Source: a bacterium
GTDB taxonomy: Bacteria; Acidobacteriota; Thermoanaerobaculia; Multivoradales; J023
DNA: 64,000 nt
NCBI GenBank assembly: GCA_024226315.1
Contig: JAAELT010000419.1
Span: 18,276 to 82,275, forward strand
Reading direction: 5' to 3'
The translations under genes were made by a program, and so were the position numbers. Below the pieces are notes generated by a model, which saw only the letters and a list, made by a program, of their open reading frames with translations, ran no database searches and was not told where the DNA came from. Positions 1 through 7,669 of this stretch are shown here, in pieces. How positions within the stretch are numbered: the stretch's first letter is position 1; each line of letters opens with the position of its first letter.

Positions 1-20
1 TCGAGGCGATCGGCATATGA
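1..20 (+). CDS. 3' end of the gene upstream of portal (probably terminase large subunit), partial
   Basis: The first 20 bases end a reading frame that enters from outside the window; its last codons read E-A-I-G-I followed by TGA at 18-20. The stop overlaps the portal start in an ATGA arrangement, as in tightly coupled head operons. The gene directly upstream of a portal is usually the large terminase, but five residues cannot show this, so the identity is inferred from position only. Confidence 0.45.
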
Positions 21-1333
21 CCTTCTGGCAATCCACCGACGCCGCCCTCGAGACCAAGGCCGCGACCGCGGCCTACGCCCCGGCCGCATCGTTCTTCGGC
101 GGGCAGGGAGCGCGGACCGTCGACACCTCGAAGTTCATCGATCCCGAGAAGGCCATCGTCGAGGGGTACGGCGCCTCGACGTGGGTCTACCGGTGCATCC
201 GCCGGAAGCAAGACATGATCGCCCCGCTCCGCTGGGTGGTCCGCCAGTACGCCCCGGATGGGGCCCATGAAGATCTCCACGACCACCCCGCCGCGTGGAA
301 GTGGAATCAGCCCTCCGAAGAGTGGCCGGCTCTCTGGAACATGCACCGCGCCGCCGGCTTCCTCTCCGTTGCCGGCAACGCCTTCTTCGGGCTCGATGGC
401 CCCGGAGTCGAAGACGACAGTTTCGACATCGAGAAGTTCCGCGATAACGACCAGTCGACTATCAAGGTCGAGAGCCCCGTCGGCGTCACCCCGCGAGAAA
501 ACGTGCTCGGGTGGGTTGCCGATTACGAGCTGGACCCGCCCCGGGGGGCGGCCCGCCACTGGGCGCCCCACTCCGTCATCCACGTCATGCTGCCGGCGCT
601 GACCCAGAACGGACTTCTAGGGATGGGCGAGCTCCAGGCCCTGGCCCGCGCGATCGACACCGACGCCGCCGCGCACGACTGGAACCATGACTCGTTCGGC
701 GCCGGCGGGATGGCGTCCTGGCTGATGCTCGATTTCACCGTCACCCAGGACACGATCGGCAAGGCGGTCAGCGACATGGAGGACCGGTTCCGGTCCCGTG
801 GCCGTAGCCGGGTCCCGTGGATCGTCGAAGGCAACCGCGACGCCGCCGGGAAGCCTGATGTCGAGCTCCACCGGCTCGGCGCCAACGCCCAGGAGCTCGA
901 CTGGCTGAACGGCCTGGCCTTCGGGCGCGACGAAATCGTCGCCGGGCTCGGCTTCCACCCCGCCGACTTCTCCCGCGAGCACGCCACCCGAGACAATCGG
1001 AGAACGAACGTCAAGCAGGCGTGGGAGCAGGCCGCCCTGCCGCTCCTAGCCCAGTTTACCGCGTGGGTCTCGCTCAAGCTCCTGACGCCGCGAGAGCGCC
1101 GCGACGGGATGCTCCTGGTCCCCGACCTCCGCGGCGTCCGCGAGCTCAAAGAAGATGCCAAGATCGTCGCCGAGACCTTCGACAAGGTGGTCGGCCCCGG
1201 CAAGCTTTCGGCGGCGGACGGCGCCAACTTCGCCGGGGTCGAGCTCGACCTCGAGAAGAACCCCGGCTACCGAGATGCGCTCCGGCCGCTCAATGCCCGG
1301 GTGGTCAGCGAGCCGGCCGGGGTAACACCGTGA
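17..1333 (+). CDS. Phage portal protein (HK97-like)
   Basis: Encodes 438 residues, a usual length for HK97-type portals. The portal forms the dodecameric ring at the capsid vertex through which DNA enters and leaves. The family pattern is an early segment around residue 45 (ASTWVYRCIRRKQDMIAPLRW), a central part with GLGF/HPADF-type residues (about 310-320) and a late R-R-T-N-V-K-Q-A-W helix. Its position before the minor head protein, protease and capsid genes supports the call. The ATG overlaps the preceding stop, so it is translationally coupled. Function is inferred from family resemblance plus gene order. Confidence 0.93.
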   Translation: MTFWQSTDAALETKAATAAYAPAASFFGGQGARTVDTSKFIDPEKAIVEGYGASTWVYRCIRRKQDMIAPLRWVVRQYAPDGAHEDLHDHPAAWKWNQPSEEWPALWNMHRAAGFLSVAGNAFFGLDGPGVEDDSFDIEKFRDNDQSTIKVESPVGVTPRENVLGWVADYELDPPRGAARHWAPHSVIHVMLPALTQNGLLGMGELQALARAIDTDAAAHDWNHDSFGAGGMASWLMLDFTVTQDTIGKAVSDMEDRFRSRGRSRVPWIVEGNRDAAGKPDVELHRLGANAQELDWLNGLAFGRDEIVAGLGFHPADFSREHATRDNRRTNVKQAWEQAALPLLAQFTAWVSLKLLTPRERRDGMLLVPDLRGVRELKEDAKIVAETFDKVVGPGKLSAADGANFAGVELDLEKNPGYRDALRPLNARVVSEPAGVTP

Positions 1334-1521
1334 GCCTCCCCGAGTATGCCCCGGACGATTTCTACAGCATCCCGCCGGAGGCTCGCGCCGAGGCTCTTCG
1401 GTCAATCCGGCTGACGGACCAGGGGTGGCGCGATGTCGAAGCGGTGGCCAAGGCGGATAGATGCCAAGCCCCGAAGACTACGCCGAAGACGCCGCCCGCT
1501 TCACCGCCCTCCTCGCCCTGA
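1330..1521 (+). CDS. Small hypothetical protein between portal and minor head protein
   Basis: A 63-codon frame starting with GTG that overlaps the portal stop by four bases (GTGA), the same coupling used at many other junctions here. The first 40 residues are acidic and look coding (D-D-F-Y-S-I-P-P-E-A-R). The end is Pro/Ser/Thr-rich and overlaps the next gene by 61 bases. It may be a small head-assembly accessory protein or a spurious extension; I do not recognise a family. Confidence 0.5.
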   Translation: MSLPEYAPDDFYSIPPEARAEALRSIRLTDQGWRDVEAVAKADRCQAPKTTPKTPPASPPSSP

Positions 1522-2444
1522 CCCAGGACCTGGAGCGCGACGAAGCGCCGGTCGTCGCCGGAGTGATCCGACGAGCCCAGGGCCGCGTCACCCTCGCCGA
1601 GGTGCGCCGAGTACTCGAGACCGGGGAGAAGCGACTCGGCCCCGGCGAGGTGTGGGGCGCTCTCCGGGAGCTGCTCCTGCCAGGGCAGACCGGCGAGGAG
1701 ATCGGCGGAGCGCTGGCCGGCGCGGCCACCCGCACCGTCGAGGTTACCGGCCCCGCCCATGCCACGACCACCGCGAGGCTGACAGGAGTCGAGCTCGACT
1801 TCGACGACATCGCCCGAGGTGCCCGGGCCTGGGCCGCCGGCGAGGGCTCTGCGCTGATCGCGGACATGACGGCGACCAGCCCCGGGCTCCTCCGGGCGCA
1901 GCTCAACCTGGTGCTCTCCGAGCCGATGGAGCTCGAGGACGCCGCCCGGCTGATCCGTGGCTCCCTCGGCCTGTCCGAACGTCAGGCGACGGCACTCTTC
2001 AACGCGAACCAGGATTGGCTCCGGCAGCAGGCGGCCGGGAAGCTCAGCGCGACGAGTCGCCGGGCGCTCCTGGCCGAGTACCGGGAGCGGCTGATCGACT
2101 CCCGCGCCGAAGAGCTGGTGCGCGACGTGATCGCCAGGGCGTCGAATACCGGCCAGCGCCTGGCCTGGCGCGAGACCGTGGGGCTGGCGCCCGAGCTCGG
2201 GACCTCCTACGAGCGGCGCGCGGTCGGCATCTTATCCGACGGCAAGATCTGCGAATTCTGCTACGAGCGCCACGATTGGCGAGCACCGATCGACGGCACC
2301 TACCCCGACGGATCCGACGGCCCGCCGTGGGGCCACCCGCGATGCCGTTGCCTCGAAGAGCTGGTCGAGGTCGGGACGAGCGGAGCGGGGAAGCCGCCGT
2401 TCGTAGTCCCCTCTGACGGCGGCTCGCTCCGGCCGCTGGCTTGA
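1461..2444 (+). CDS. Minor head / head morphogenesis protein (Mu F / SPP1 gp7-like)
   Basis: 327 residues. The C-terminal 60 residues carry the signature of the phage head morphogenesis family: a C-E-F-C pair around residue 260 and then D-G-x-Y-P...P-P-W-G-H-P-R-C-R-C near 290-300, a metal-binding Cys/His cluster. The N-terminal two thirds are helical, as in SPP1 gp7, which binds the portal and is ejected with DNA. Its place directly after the portal is typical. The ATG has an AAGGCGG-like ribosome site. The stop overlaps the -35 of the next promoter. Confidence 0.85.
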   Translation: MPSPEDYAEDAARFTALLALTQDLERDEAPVVAGVIRRAQGRVTLAEVRRVLETGEKRLGPGEVWGALRELLLPGQTGEEIGGALAGAATRTVEVTGPAHATTTARLTGVELDFDDIARGARAWAAGEGSALIADMTATSPGLLRAQLNLVLSEPMELEDAARLIRGSLGLSERQATALFNANQDWLRQQAAGKLSATSRRALLAEYRERLIDSRAEELVRDVIARASNTGQRLAWRETVGLAPELGTSYERRAVGILSDGKICEFCYERHDWRAPIDGTYPDGSDGPPWGHPRCRCLEELVEVGTSGAGKPPFVVPSDGGSLRPLA

Positions 2445-2469
2445 CCGATCGCCGCCCGCACGATACCCT
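2441..2469 (+). promoter_or_regulatory. Sigma70-type promoter for the lipoprotein gene
   Basis: TTGACC at 2441-2446, a 17-bp spacer and TACCCT at 2464-2469. The start codon follows 17 bp later and is preceded by a GGAGG ribosome site. The -35 overlaps the stop of the minor head gene, so the lipoprotein can be expressed apart from the late operon. Confidence 0.5.
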
Positions 2470-2486
2470 GGCCCGCGGAGGACATC

Positions 2487-2915
2487 ATGCAACGCAAGAC
2501 CCTGGCTCTCGTCGTCCTGGCCCTCGTCGTCACCGGCTGCGCTTCCGGCCCGCTGGTGAAGGTGACGCCGCCGCCGTTGACTCAGTCCGTCACGCCTACC
2601 ACGCCGTGGATCTGTGAGTTCACCGAGGCGGCGATCGACAACGACGACTCCGAGTGGTACCACCTCCACGGCGACTACTCGTGCTTCATCTGGGGCACAT
2701 GGGACTCCGCCACCGCCGGACTCGAGACCTTGGTCTCCGGCACCCGCGACACGCCGACGAAGCTCCAGGACGTCGCGCCGTCGACCCTGAAGGGTCTTAC
2801 GGCGGACATGCCGGACTTCGCGAAGCTGATCGCCGGGAAGGGCTCCTACCGCCTCGCGGTCTCAGGCGGCGGCGGATCGGTATCGCTCAGCTTGCAGTGT
2901 CGGTGCCTGGGGTAG
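2487..2915 (+). CDS. Phage-encoded outer-membrane-type lipoprotein
   Basis: 142 residues. The N-terminus is a classical lipoprotein signal: basic M-Q-R-K, a hydrophobic stretch, then the lipobox V-T-G-C with Cys at about residue 18. The mature part has about four further cysteines (C-E-F, C-F-I-W, C-R-C), so disulfides in the periplasm are likely. It sits between head genes but has its own promoter and a GCGGAGGAC ribosome site, the layout of a moron that alters the host envelope, for example in superinfection exclusion. That role is an inference; no family was recognised. Confidence 0.75.
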   Translation: MQRKTLALVVLALVVTGCASGPLVKVTPPPLTQSVTPTTPWICEFTEAAIDNDDSEWYHLHGDYSCFIWGTWDSATAGLETLVSGTRDTPTKLQDVAPSTLKGLTADMPDFAKLIAGKGSYRLAVSGGGGSVSLSLQCRCLG

Positions 2916-3042
2916 GTGGCGGCTCCGGGCGCTCCGGCATCCAGTCGCGGAAGTACCGGCCGGCGGCGACTCGAAGAGCGTGGCGCCTCTGCTGCGCCGG
3001 CGTGTTGCCGACCAGGTTGTCAGGAAAGGGCTCGCTTTCGCA

Positions 3043-3330
3043 TCACCGCGACTCCCGGGGTGGGAGGAAGATCACGCCGCCTGAATGAGCCTGCCTTCGC
3101 CGGTACGGTTCGCCGCTTCCGCTATCGCAGATTGTGAACTCGGGGCTGACGTGGACCTCGGTGGCGACCGCAACGGCAACGTCGCGATCTCGCCCGTAGG
3201 CGACCAGGCTGTCATCGCGGGCCGGGAAGCTGGCCAGCTCGCGCCAGAACACCTCGCGCCGCGCCGACCCCTGTTCCTCGATCACCTGAACGACTACGCG
3301 GTACCCGATTTGGCTAACTCTAGTTTCCAT
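3043..3330 (-). CDS. Hypothetical protein, third gene of the minus-strand cargo operon
   Basis: 95 residues on the minus strand, starting three bases after the stop of the HTH-like gene. It has one predicted beta-rich central part (V-V-V-Q-V-I-E...V-A-V-A-V-A-T-E-V-H-V) and a basic tail. It looks coding because of its start spacing and amino-acid composition. Not recognised. It is the last gene of a leftward trio embedded between plus-strand head genes. Confidence 0.6.
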   Translation of the reverse strand: METRVSQIGYRVVVQVIEEQGSARREVFWRELASFPARDDSLVAYGRDRDVAVAVATEVHVSPEFTICDSGSGEPYRRRQAHSGGVIFLPPRESR

Positions 3331-3332
3331 CT

Positions 3333-3692
3333 TCAGTCCTCCGGCAAGATGAGCCCGACCCGCCGGCCCTCTCGCCGCATGATCTGCCCGCCAAGGCTCT
3401 CGACCAGCTCCACGATCATCTCAGCCCGCGGCCCGCCCACCGGGGGCCAGAGCCCCTCGGCTTTCAGGCAGGCCACCAGCGAGAGCCCGCAGGCGGCGGC
3501 GAGGTAGCGGAGAACGACCGGGGCGGGCCGACAGCCGTCCTCGATCCGTTTCAGGTGGTGTACGTCGATCCACTCCGGCGAGTCCGGGATCTCGCCAAGC
3601 CGCTCGATGACGACGTCGCGGGAGAAGTGGCGGGGGAACCGGCGGCCTTGCTCGACGCCGCGGGCCGCCTTGAAGAGGTCGGCGAGAGTCAT
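3333..3692 (-). CDS. HTH/XRE-like regulator of the minus-strand cargo operon
   Basis: 119 residues, started at the ATG (M-T-L-A-D-L-F) that overlaps the upstream stop in ATGA. Residues about 45-90 read H-H-L-K-R-I-E-D-G-C...V-L-R-Y-L-A-A-A-C-G-L-S, the spacing of an XRE-type helix-turn-helix, though the N-terminal helices are diverged. It lies between two hypothetical genes in an operon reading against the head genes. It could regulate its own promoter at 4076-4105. DNA binding is inferred from pattern only. Confidence 0.6.
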   Translation of the reverse strand: MTLADLFKAARGVEQGRRFPRHFSRDVVIERLGEIPDSPEWIDVHHLKRIEDGCRPAPVVLRYLAAACGLSLVACLKAEGLWPPVGGPRAEMIVELVESLGGQIMRREGRRVGLILPED

Positions 3693-4069
3693 TCCGCGGC
3701 CCTCGGCAGCCACCGGACTCGCCAGCCAAAAGCGCCGAACAGGTACCCGCCCCGGCCATTGCGCTCCGAAAACATCGGCGGGTGATCGGCAGTTCGGCCG
3801 ACCCAGAAGCCCGGCCCATAGCCGAAGCGGACCACTAAAAGCCCGGTTGCGACCCCGATAGTCAAGTGGCGGCCGTAGGTTTTCCATACCTGCCAAGTAG
3901 GCGGCAGGGCGCGCTTGATCGCGAGCAGCGGCCCCTGATGCACCTTCGCCGAGACGTGGACCAGATAAGGGCTGTCGGCAAGATCCCCGAAGACGGCCAC
4001 GGGGCCATCAGCAGCCGTATCCACCTCCCGAAGCGGGAAGCCGCAGATCGTTGGTGGTTCCTGCGTCAT
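3689..4069 (-). CDS. Hypothetical protein, first gene of the minus-strand cargo operon (leaderless)
   Basis: 126 residues from the ATG at 4069 (M-T-Q-E-P-P-T-I). An earlier in-frame start 12 codons upstream would fall inside the promoter, so I reject it. The sequence is rich in aromatic and small residues, and its C-terminal half (about 75-120) has Gly/Trp/Tyr-rich strands. No family was recognised. The ATG is six bases after the -10 hexamer with no ribosome site, predicting a leaderless mRNA. The stop overlaps the next gene (ATGA). Confidence 0.7.
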   Translation of the reverse strand: MTQEPPTICGFPLREVDTAADGPVAVFGDLADSPYLVHVSAKVHQGPLLAIKRALPPTWQVWKTYGRHLTIGVATGLLVVRFGYGPGFWVGRTADHPPMFSERNGRGGYLFGAFGWRVRWLPRAAE

Positions 4070-4075
4070 CAAGTC

Positions 4076-4105
4076 ACCGTAGCACGTAGGCTTATCCCTG
4101 GTCAA
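4076..4105 (-). promoter_or_regulatory. Minus-strand promoter giving a leaderless transcript
   Basis: On the minus strand TTGACC (4105-4100) is followed by an 18-bp spacer and TACGGT (4081-4076). The ATG of the first cargo gene begins six bases further on, so the predicted transcription start coincides with or lies very near the start codon. It overlaps the extended -10 region of the rightward head operon promoter. Confidence 0.6.
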
Positions 4106-4112
4106 GCTCGGA

Positions 4113-4121
4113 TGCTACAAC
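4113..4121 (+). promoter_or_regulatory. Extended -10 promoter before the prohead protease
   Basis: TG at 4113-4114, one base, then TACAAC at 4116-4121, the TGnTATAAT-type extended -10. The protease ATG is six bases downstream, so its transcript may be leaderless or nearly so. No good -35 is visible 17-18 bp upstream. It is back to back with the minus-strand cargo promoter, which could let one repress the other. Confidence 0.4.
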
Positions 4122-4127
4122 GGGAGC

Positions 4128-4982
4128 ATGAGCACGTCAGACCCTGTGCAGCCGCTCCTCCCTGGCATGAAACGCGCCGGCCCTTCGACGGGGCTGAGCT
4201 TCAAGCAGGCCACCGCGCTCGACTTCAAGGTCGACGGCACCGAGGGCATCGTCGAGGGATACGCCGCCACCTGGGACCGCGACCTCGGCGGCGACCGGTA
4301 CGAGTCGAAAGCGTTCGATGAGCTAGCCGAGGAGTTCTCCCGAGGCGCGCTCCGGACGAAAGCCTACCGCGAGCACTTCGCCGCGGTCGGCCTGCCTGAA
4401 GAACTGAAGCCCGACGCCAAGGGGCTGTTCATCAAAGCCCGGATTGTTCCCGGCGACACTCAGGACGGCGACGAGACCCTGAAGCTTGCCGCCCGGGGAG
4501 TGTATGACGCCTTCTCTGTCGCCTGGAAGGGCGACCCCTCCGAGATGCGGATCGTCACCGAGAACGGCCAGCGAACGCGGGTGATCGGCCGGGTCGTGGC
4601 GCTCCCCCATGTCGGCATCCTGGCCGACCCGATGAACCCGGAGGCGCAGGTCACCGCGGTCAAGGGCGACGGCGGCAGGCTCGACAGGGTCCTTGCCGAG
4701 CTCGGCGAGATCAAGGCCGGTCTCGCTCCGGCGCCAGCGCAGCTCAAGAGCCTGTGGGACCTCTCCGACGCGCTCGAGCACATGGCAATCCTGGAAGGGA
4801 TCCGCATGTGGGGCGAGCTGACGACCGAGCAGGCCGAGCAAGCCCGCGAGCTCATCGACCACCTGGTCGCGATCACCGAGGAAACCAAGCGGCATCTGCC
4901 GCAGCCCGCGGGGGCAATCCCCGCGCCGTTCGCCGCCCTCTACGGCCGGATGAACGACTACGCCAACCAACTGAGGACGTAA
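4128..4982 (+). CDS. Prohead protease (HK97 gp4 / S78 family)
   Basis: 284 residues. Cleaves the capsid scaffold or delta domain during prohead maturation. Family features: E-G-I-V-E-G-Y-A-A-T-W-D near residue 40, a catalytic His in Y-R-E-H-F (about 83) and a catalytic Ser in Y-D-A-F-S-V-A-W (about 130). The last 110 residues are helical and could act as scaffold, as in longer protease-scaffold fusions. The major capsid gene starts three bases after its stop, which fits the assignment. Confidence 0.92.
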   Translation: MSTSDPVQPLLPGMKRAGPSTGLSFKQATALDFKVDGTEGIVEGYAATWDRDLGGDRYESKAFDELAEEFSRGALRTKAYREHFAAVGLPEELKPDAKGLFIKARIVPGDTQDGDETLKLAARGVYDAFSVAWKGDPSEMRIVTENGQRTRVIGRVVALPHVGILADPMNPEAQVTAVKGDGGRLDRVLAELGEIKAGLAPAPAQLKSLWDLSDALEHMAILEGIRMWGELTTEQAEQARELIDHLVAITEETKRHLPQPAGAIPAPFAALYGRMNDYANQLRT

Positions 4983-4984
4983 CC

Positions 4985-6274
4985 ATGGCAGAACCGCAGA
5001 CGTGGGAAGAGGCGGCCGCGCTACAGACCAAGGCGTTCGACGCCTTCACGGTCGCCCAGGACAAGAATGACCAGGAGGTCAAGACCCTCGGCGCGGCCCT
5101 GGGCGATACCAAGGAGACTCTCGCCAAGGCGATGGTCGACCTCGAGACGGCCCAGGACGCCCAAACCGCGATTCTGGCCGAGCTCGGATCCATCAAGACC
5201 CTGAAGGACGAGCTCGAGACCAAGCTCCACAGGCTCGACCGCACCGGCGTCGACTCCGGCACGGCGCAGCACACCGACGCCTACGCCGAGGTCTATGACA
5301 AGTACGTCCGTGGCGGCGGCGATGAGGCCGTGAACCACAAGAAGTGGTTCAAGATGGCGCCCCTCGACTGGGAGGTACTCCAGAAGGGCGAGCAGGCGAT
5401 GGAGCTCAAGAACATCGCGACCGACTCCGGCGAGACCGGCGGCTACGCGATGCCCGCCCCTCAGAAGGGCAAGTTCATCGAGAAACTGATCCAGCACTCG
5501 CCGATCGAAGAGCTCGCCATGACGGAGACTATCTCGATCGGAGACACCTACGAAGTCACCGCAGAAGGCGACCAGAATTTCGCCGCGGGGTGGGTCAGTG
5601 AGCGCGAGGCGCGCGCCGAGACCCAGGCGGGCCACCTCCGGAAGGTTCTCATCCCGGCGCATGAGATGTACGCCAATCCCTTCATCACCCAGAAGGCCCT
5701 GAACGATCCGGCGCACGATTTGGCCGCCTGGATGACTCGCCGCGTGGCGAAGCGCTTCGCGGTCATCTCCGGGACGGGATACGTCAGCGGCACCGACGAA
5801 GGGCAGCCGGCGGGGCTCGCAACGAACGCGAACCGGCAGGCCGCCGCCGTCGTTTCCGGCCACGCCACCGAGTTTACCGCCGACGGGATCATCGACCTGA
5901 TGTTCGACCTCGACGAGTTCTATGCCAAAACCGCGAGCTTCCTCCTGCGACGCGCGGCGCTCAAGGACATCATGAAGCTGAAGGCTAGCGGCACCGGCGA
6001 GTATCTCTTCTCGCCGGCCACCGCCTCGACCCCGGCGACGATCTGGAACCAGAACTATCGTGAGGCGGTCGACTGGCCCGCGGTAGCCGCGAACGCCTAC
6101 GCCCTCGGCTACGGCGACTGGGAGTCGGCCTACCTGATCGTCGCGAAGAGCGACGTTCTGACGCTGCGCAACCCCTACCGTAATCCGCCGTTCGTCGAGT
6201 TCTACACCACGATGAGCCGCGGCGGCAAGGTGGTCCTGCCGGAAGCCTACCGCCTCCAGAAGATCTCGACGTAA
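4985..6274 (+). CDS. Major capsid protein (HK97 fold)
   Basis: 429 residues from the ATG at 4985, which has a GAGGACG ribosome site; the open frame runs further upstream through the protease in another register. Residues 1 to about 95 form a charged coiled coil, the expected delta/scaffold domain removed by the protease. After it comes the mature N-arm (G-T-A-Q-H-T-D-A-Y) and the HK97 pattern around 150-190 (A-T-D-S-G-E-T-G-G-Y-A-M-P, then F-I-E-K-L-I). Forms the icosahedral shell. Strong assignment by pattern and order. Confidence 0.93.
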   Translation: MAEPQTWEEAAALQTKAFDAFTVAQDKNDQEVKTLGAALGDTKETLAKAMVDLETAQDAQTAILAELGSIKTLKDELETKLHRLDRTGVDSGTAQHTDAYAEVYDKYVRGGGDEAVNHKKWFKMAPLDWEVLQKGEQAMELKNIATDSGETGGYAMPAPQKGKFIEKLIQHSPIEELAMTETISIGDTYEVTAEGDQNFAAGWVSEREARAETQAGHLRKVLIPAHEMYANPFITQKALNDPAHDLAAWMTRRVAKRFAVISGTGYVSGTDEGQPAGLATNANRQAAAVVSGHATEFTADGIIDLMFDLDEFYAKTASFLLRRAALKDIMKLKASGTGEYLFSPATASTPATIWNQNYREAVDWPAVAANAYALGYGDWESAYLIVAKSDVLTLRNPYRNPPFVEFYTTMSRGGKVVLPEAYRLQKIST

Positions 6275-6284
6275 GGAGGTCATC

Positions 6285-6857
6285 ATGGCAACCGCAGCAG
6301 ATACCGACGGCTACCAGTACAACGCCTCGCAGTCGGCGCCGTTCACCCCCTACACCAAGCCGGACGGGACGACCGTCTTTCCGGCCGGCTCGACGGTTCA
6401 GTTCGATGGCACTGTCGACCACTCGACCGCTGCGGTCCGCAAGCTCGACGGGACCACGCGGACTGACTCAGCGGCCGACCAGGCCAAGCTTGCGGCGCTG
6501 ACCGCCTCGGCCGCTGAGCTGAACCAGTACGCGGTCGAGGTGGTCATCACTGACATCTCGGCCGCGGGGTCGTTCTTCGTGGTCTGCCCGCACGCGGGCG
6601 ACATCGCGAAGATCTACACCGCGATCGACAACGCCATCACTGTCGGCGATGCCACCATCACGGCCGAGATCGGCGGAGTGGCGGTCACTGACAGTTCGAT
6701 CACGATCGCCCAATCCGGGAGCGCCGCCGGCGACGTCGACAGCTCCACCCCTTCAGCGGCGAACACCGTCACCGAGGGGCAGGCGGTCGAAATCATCACC
6801 GACGGCGGCTCGACGGACGCCTGCCGCGCCACCTGCACGCTTTTGATCACCCGATAG
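6285..6857 (+). CDS. Capsid decoration / head-fibre-like protein
   Basis: 190 residues, starting after a GGAGGTCATC ribosome site 10 bp beyond the capsid gene. A short Thr/Gly/Tyr-rich N-terminal part leads to L-T-A-S-A-A-E-L-N around residue 75, a linker common in phage head fibres. After it comes a beta-rich domain (V-V-I-T-D-I-S-A-A-G-S-F-F-V...A-T-I-T-A-E-I-G-G-V). Position directly after the capsid gene suggests it coats the capsid surface. The family is recognised only by this linker and composition. Confidence 0.65.
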   Translation: MATAADTDGYQYNASQSAPFTPYTKPDGTTVFPAGSTVQFDGTVDHSTAAVRKLDGTTRTDSAADQAKLAALTASAAELNQYAVEVVITDISAAGSFFVVCPHAGDIAKIYTAIDNAITVGDATITAEIGGVAVTDSSITIAQSGSAAGDVDSSTPSAANTVTEGQAVEIITDGGSTDACRATCTLLITR

Positions 6858-6869
6858 GAGCACGAATCC

Positions 6870-7283
6870 ATGGGAACCCTTAGAGACCACGAGTCCGAAA
6901 TCACGGGAGAGTCGGCGATTGCCCCGACCCGCGTAGCGGCCAACGGCACCACGGCCGGCGCGATCCACGACATGGCCGGGCACCGCTCGATCACCTGGGT
7001 CATCACGGTGGGCAATTACACCGACGGCACCTACACCCCGGTGATCAGCGAGAGCGACGACGACGGCATGAGCGGCGAGAACGTCGTCGTCGATGCCGAC
7101 CTCCTGCCGGACGGCACGGGCCAGGAGGCGACCGCCGCCCTCGCGGCTGCCGGCGTCTCCAAGATCGGCTACCGCGGACCCGACCGGTACGTCACCTGCG
7201 ACCTGGCGGCGACCTCCGTCACCACCGGCGCCGACATTGCGGTCGTGGCTGTCAAGGAAGCTCTCGACCAGCCGGTGGCGTAG
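6870..7283 (+). CDS. Small virion structural protein, probable second decoration protein
   Basis: 137 residues, alternating hydrophobic pattern consistent with an all-beta fold (S-I-T-W-V-I-T-V-G-N-Y, then D-R-Y-V-T-C-D-L-A-A-T-S-V-T). Acidic overall (D-D-D-G cluster near 65). It follows the first decoration gene with a TAGGAG ribosome site. Such proteins after the capsid gene are often capsid-stabilising or tail-like beta-sandwich proteins. No specific family was recognised. Confidence 0.65.
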   Translation: MGTLRDHESEITGESAIAPTRVAANGTTAGAIHDMAGHRSITWVITVGNYTDGTYTPVISESDDDGMSGENVVVDADLLPDGTGQEATAALAAAGVSKIGYRGPDRYVTCDLAATSVTTGADIAVVAVKEALDQPVA

Positions 7284-7289
7284 TGCTTC

Positions 7290-7321
7290 GCCCCCACCCA
7301 TCTGGCCGCCTGGCCAGGGGC
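7290..7321 (+). terminator. Hairpin in the gap after the decoration genes
   Basis: CTGGCC at 7302-7307 pairs with GGCCAG at 7312-7317 around a GCCT loop, and flanking C-rich (7290-7295) and G-rich (7317-7321) tracts can extend the stem. There is no U-tract, so it may be an attenuator or mRNA-end stabiliser that sets the high level of capsid and decoration transcripts rather than an intrinsic terminator. Confidence 0.35.
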
Positions 7322-7378
7322 GGGAGCTCGACCCCCGAGGACGACCGAATCTGGGAACCGCCGAAGAAGGAGAAGCCG

Positions 7379-7669
7379 ATGGCTGACAGTTTGACCCTCA
7401 GAATCACCGGCGAGGACCGCCGCGGATGCCTCGACGGCGTTACGGCGACCACCTTCCCCGCCGGCTCGACCTATACCTTCTCCGGCCGGCTTCCCCTCGA
7501 CCTCGCCCGAGCTTTCCTGCGGTACGAGTGGGCGGAAGCAGTCGCCCCCGAGCCTGAGCCGCCCGAACCGAAACAGGCCCAGGCGCCCGCCGACAAGCAG
7601 CAGCCGAAGCCGCAGACCAAGACCGCCCGCAGGCGGAAGCCGCCGCGACGGAAGCCCCGGGTGGCCTGA
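7379..7669 (+). CDS. Small head protein with Pro/Lys-rich tail
   Basis: 96 residues from the ATG at 7379, which has a GAAGGAGAAG ribosome site; the longer frame start at 7283 lacks one. The N-terminal 55 residues are beta-rich (L-T-L-R-I-T-G-E-D-R-R). The C-terminal 40 are E/P- then K/R-rich, a disordered tail. Comparable small proteins lie between capsid and adaptor genes in many siphophages, sometimes called FI-like. No homologue was recognised. Confidence 0.65.
   Translation: MADSLTLRITGEDRRGCLDGVTATTFPAGSTYTFSGRLPLDLARAFLRYEWAEAVAPEPEPPEPKQAQAPADKQQPKPQTKTARRRKPPRRKPRVA

Noticed and set aside
5021..6286. 421-codon minus-strand frame
   Set aside because: Exactly opposite the major capsid gene, which has a secure assignment.
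7283..7378. Upstream extension of the small head protein to a GTG at 7283
   Set aside because: The added 32 residues (P-H-P-S-G-R-L-A-R-G-G) cross a hairpin and lack a ribosome site; the ATG at 7379 has GGAG.
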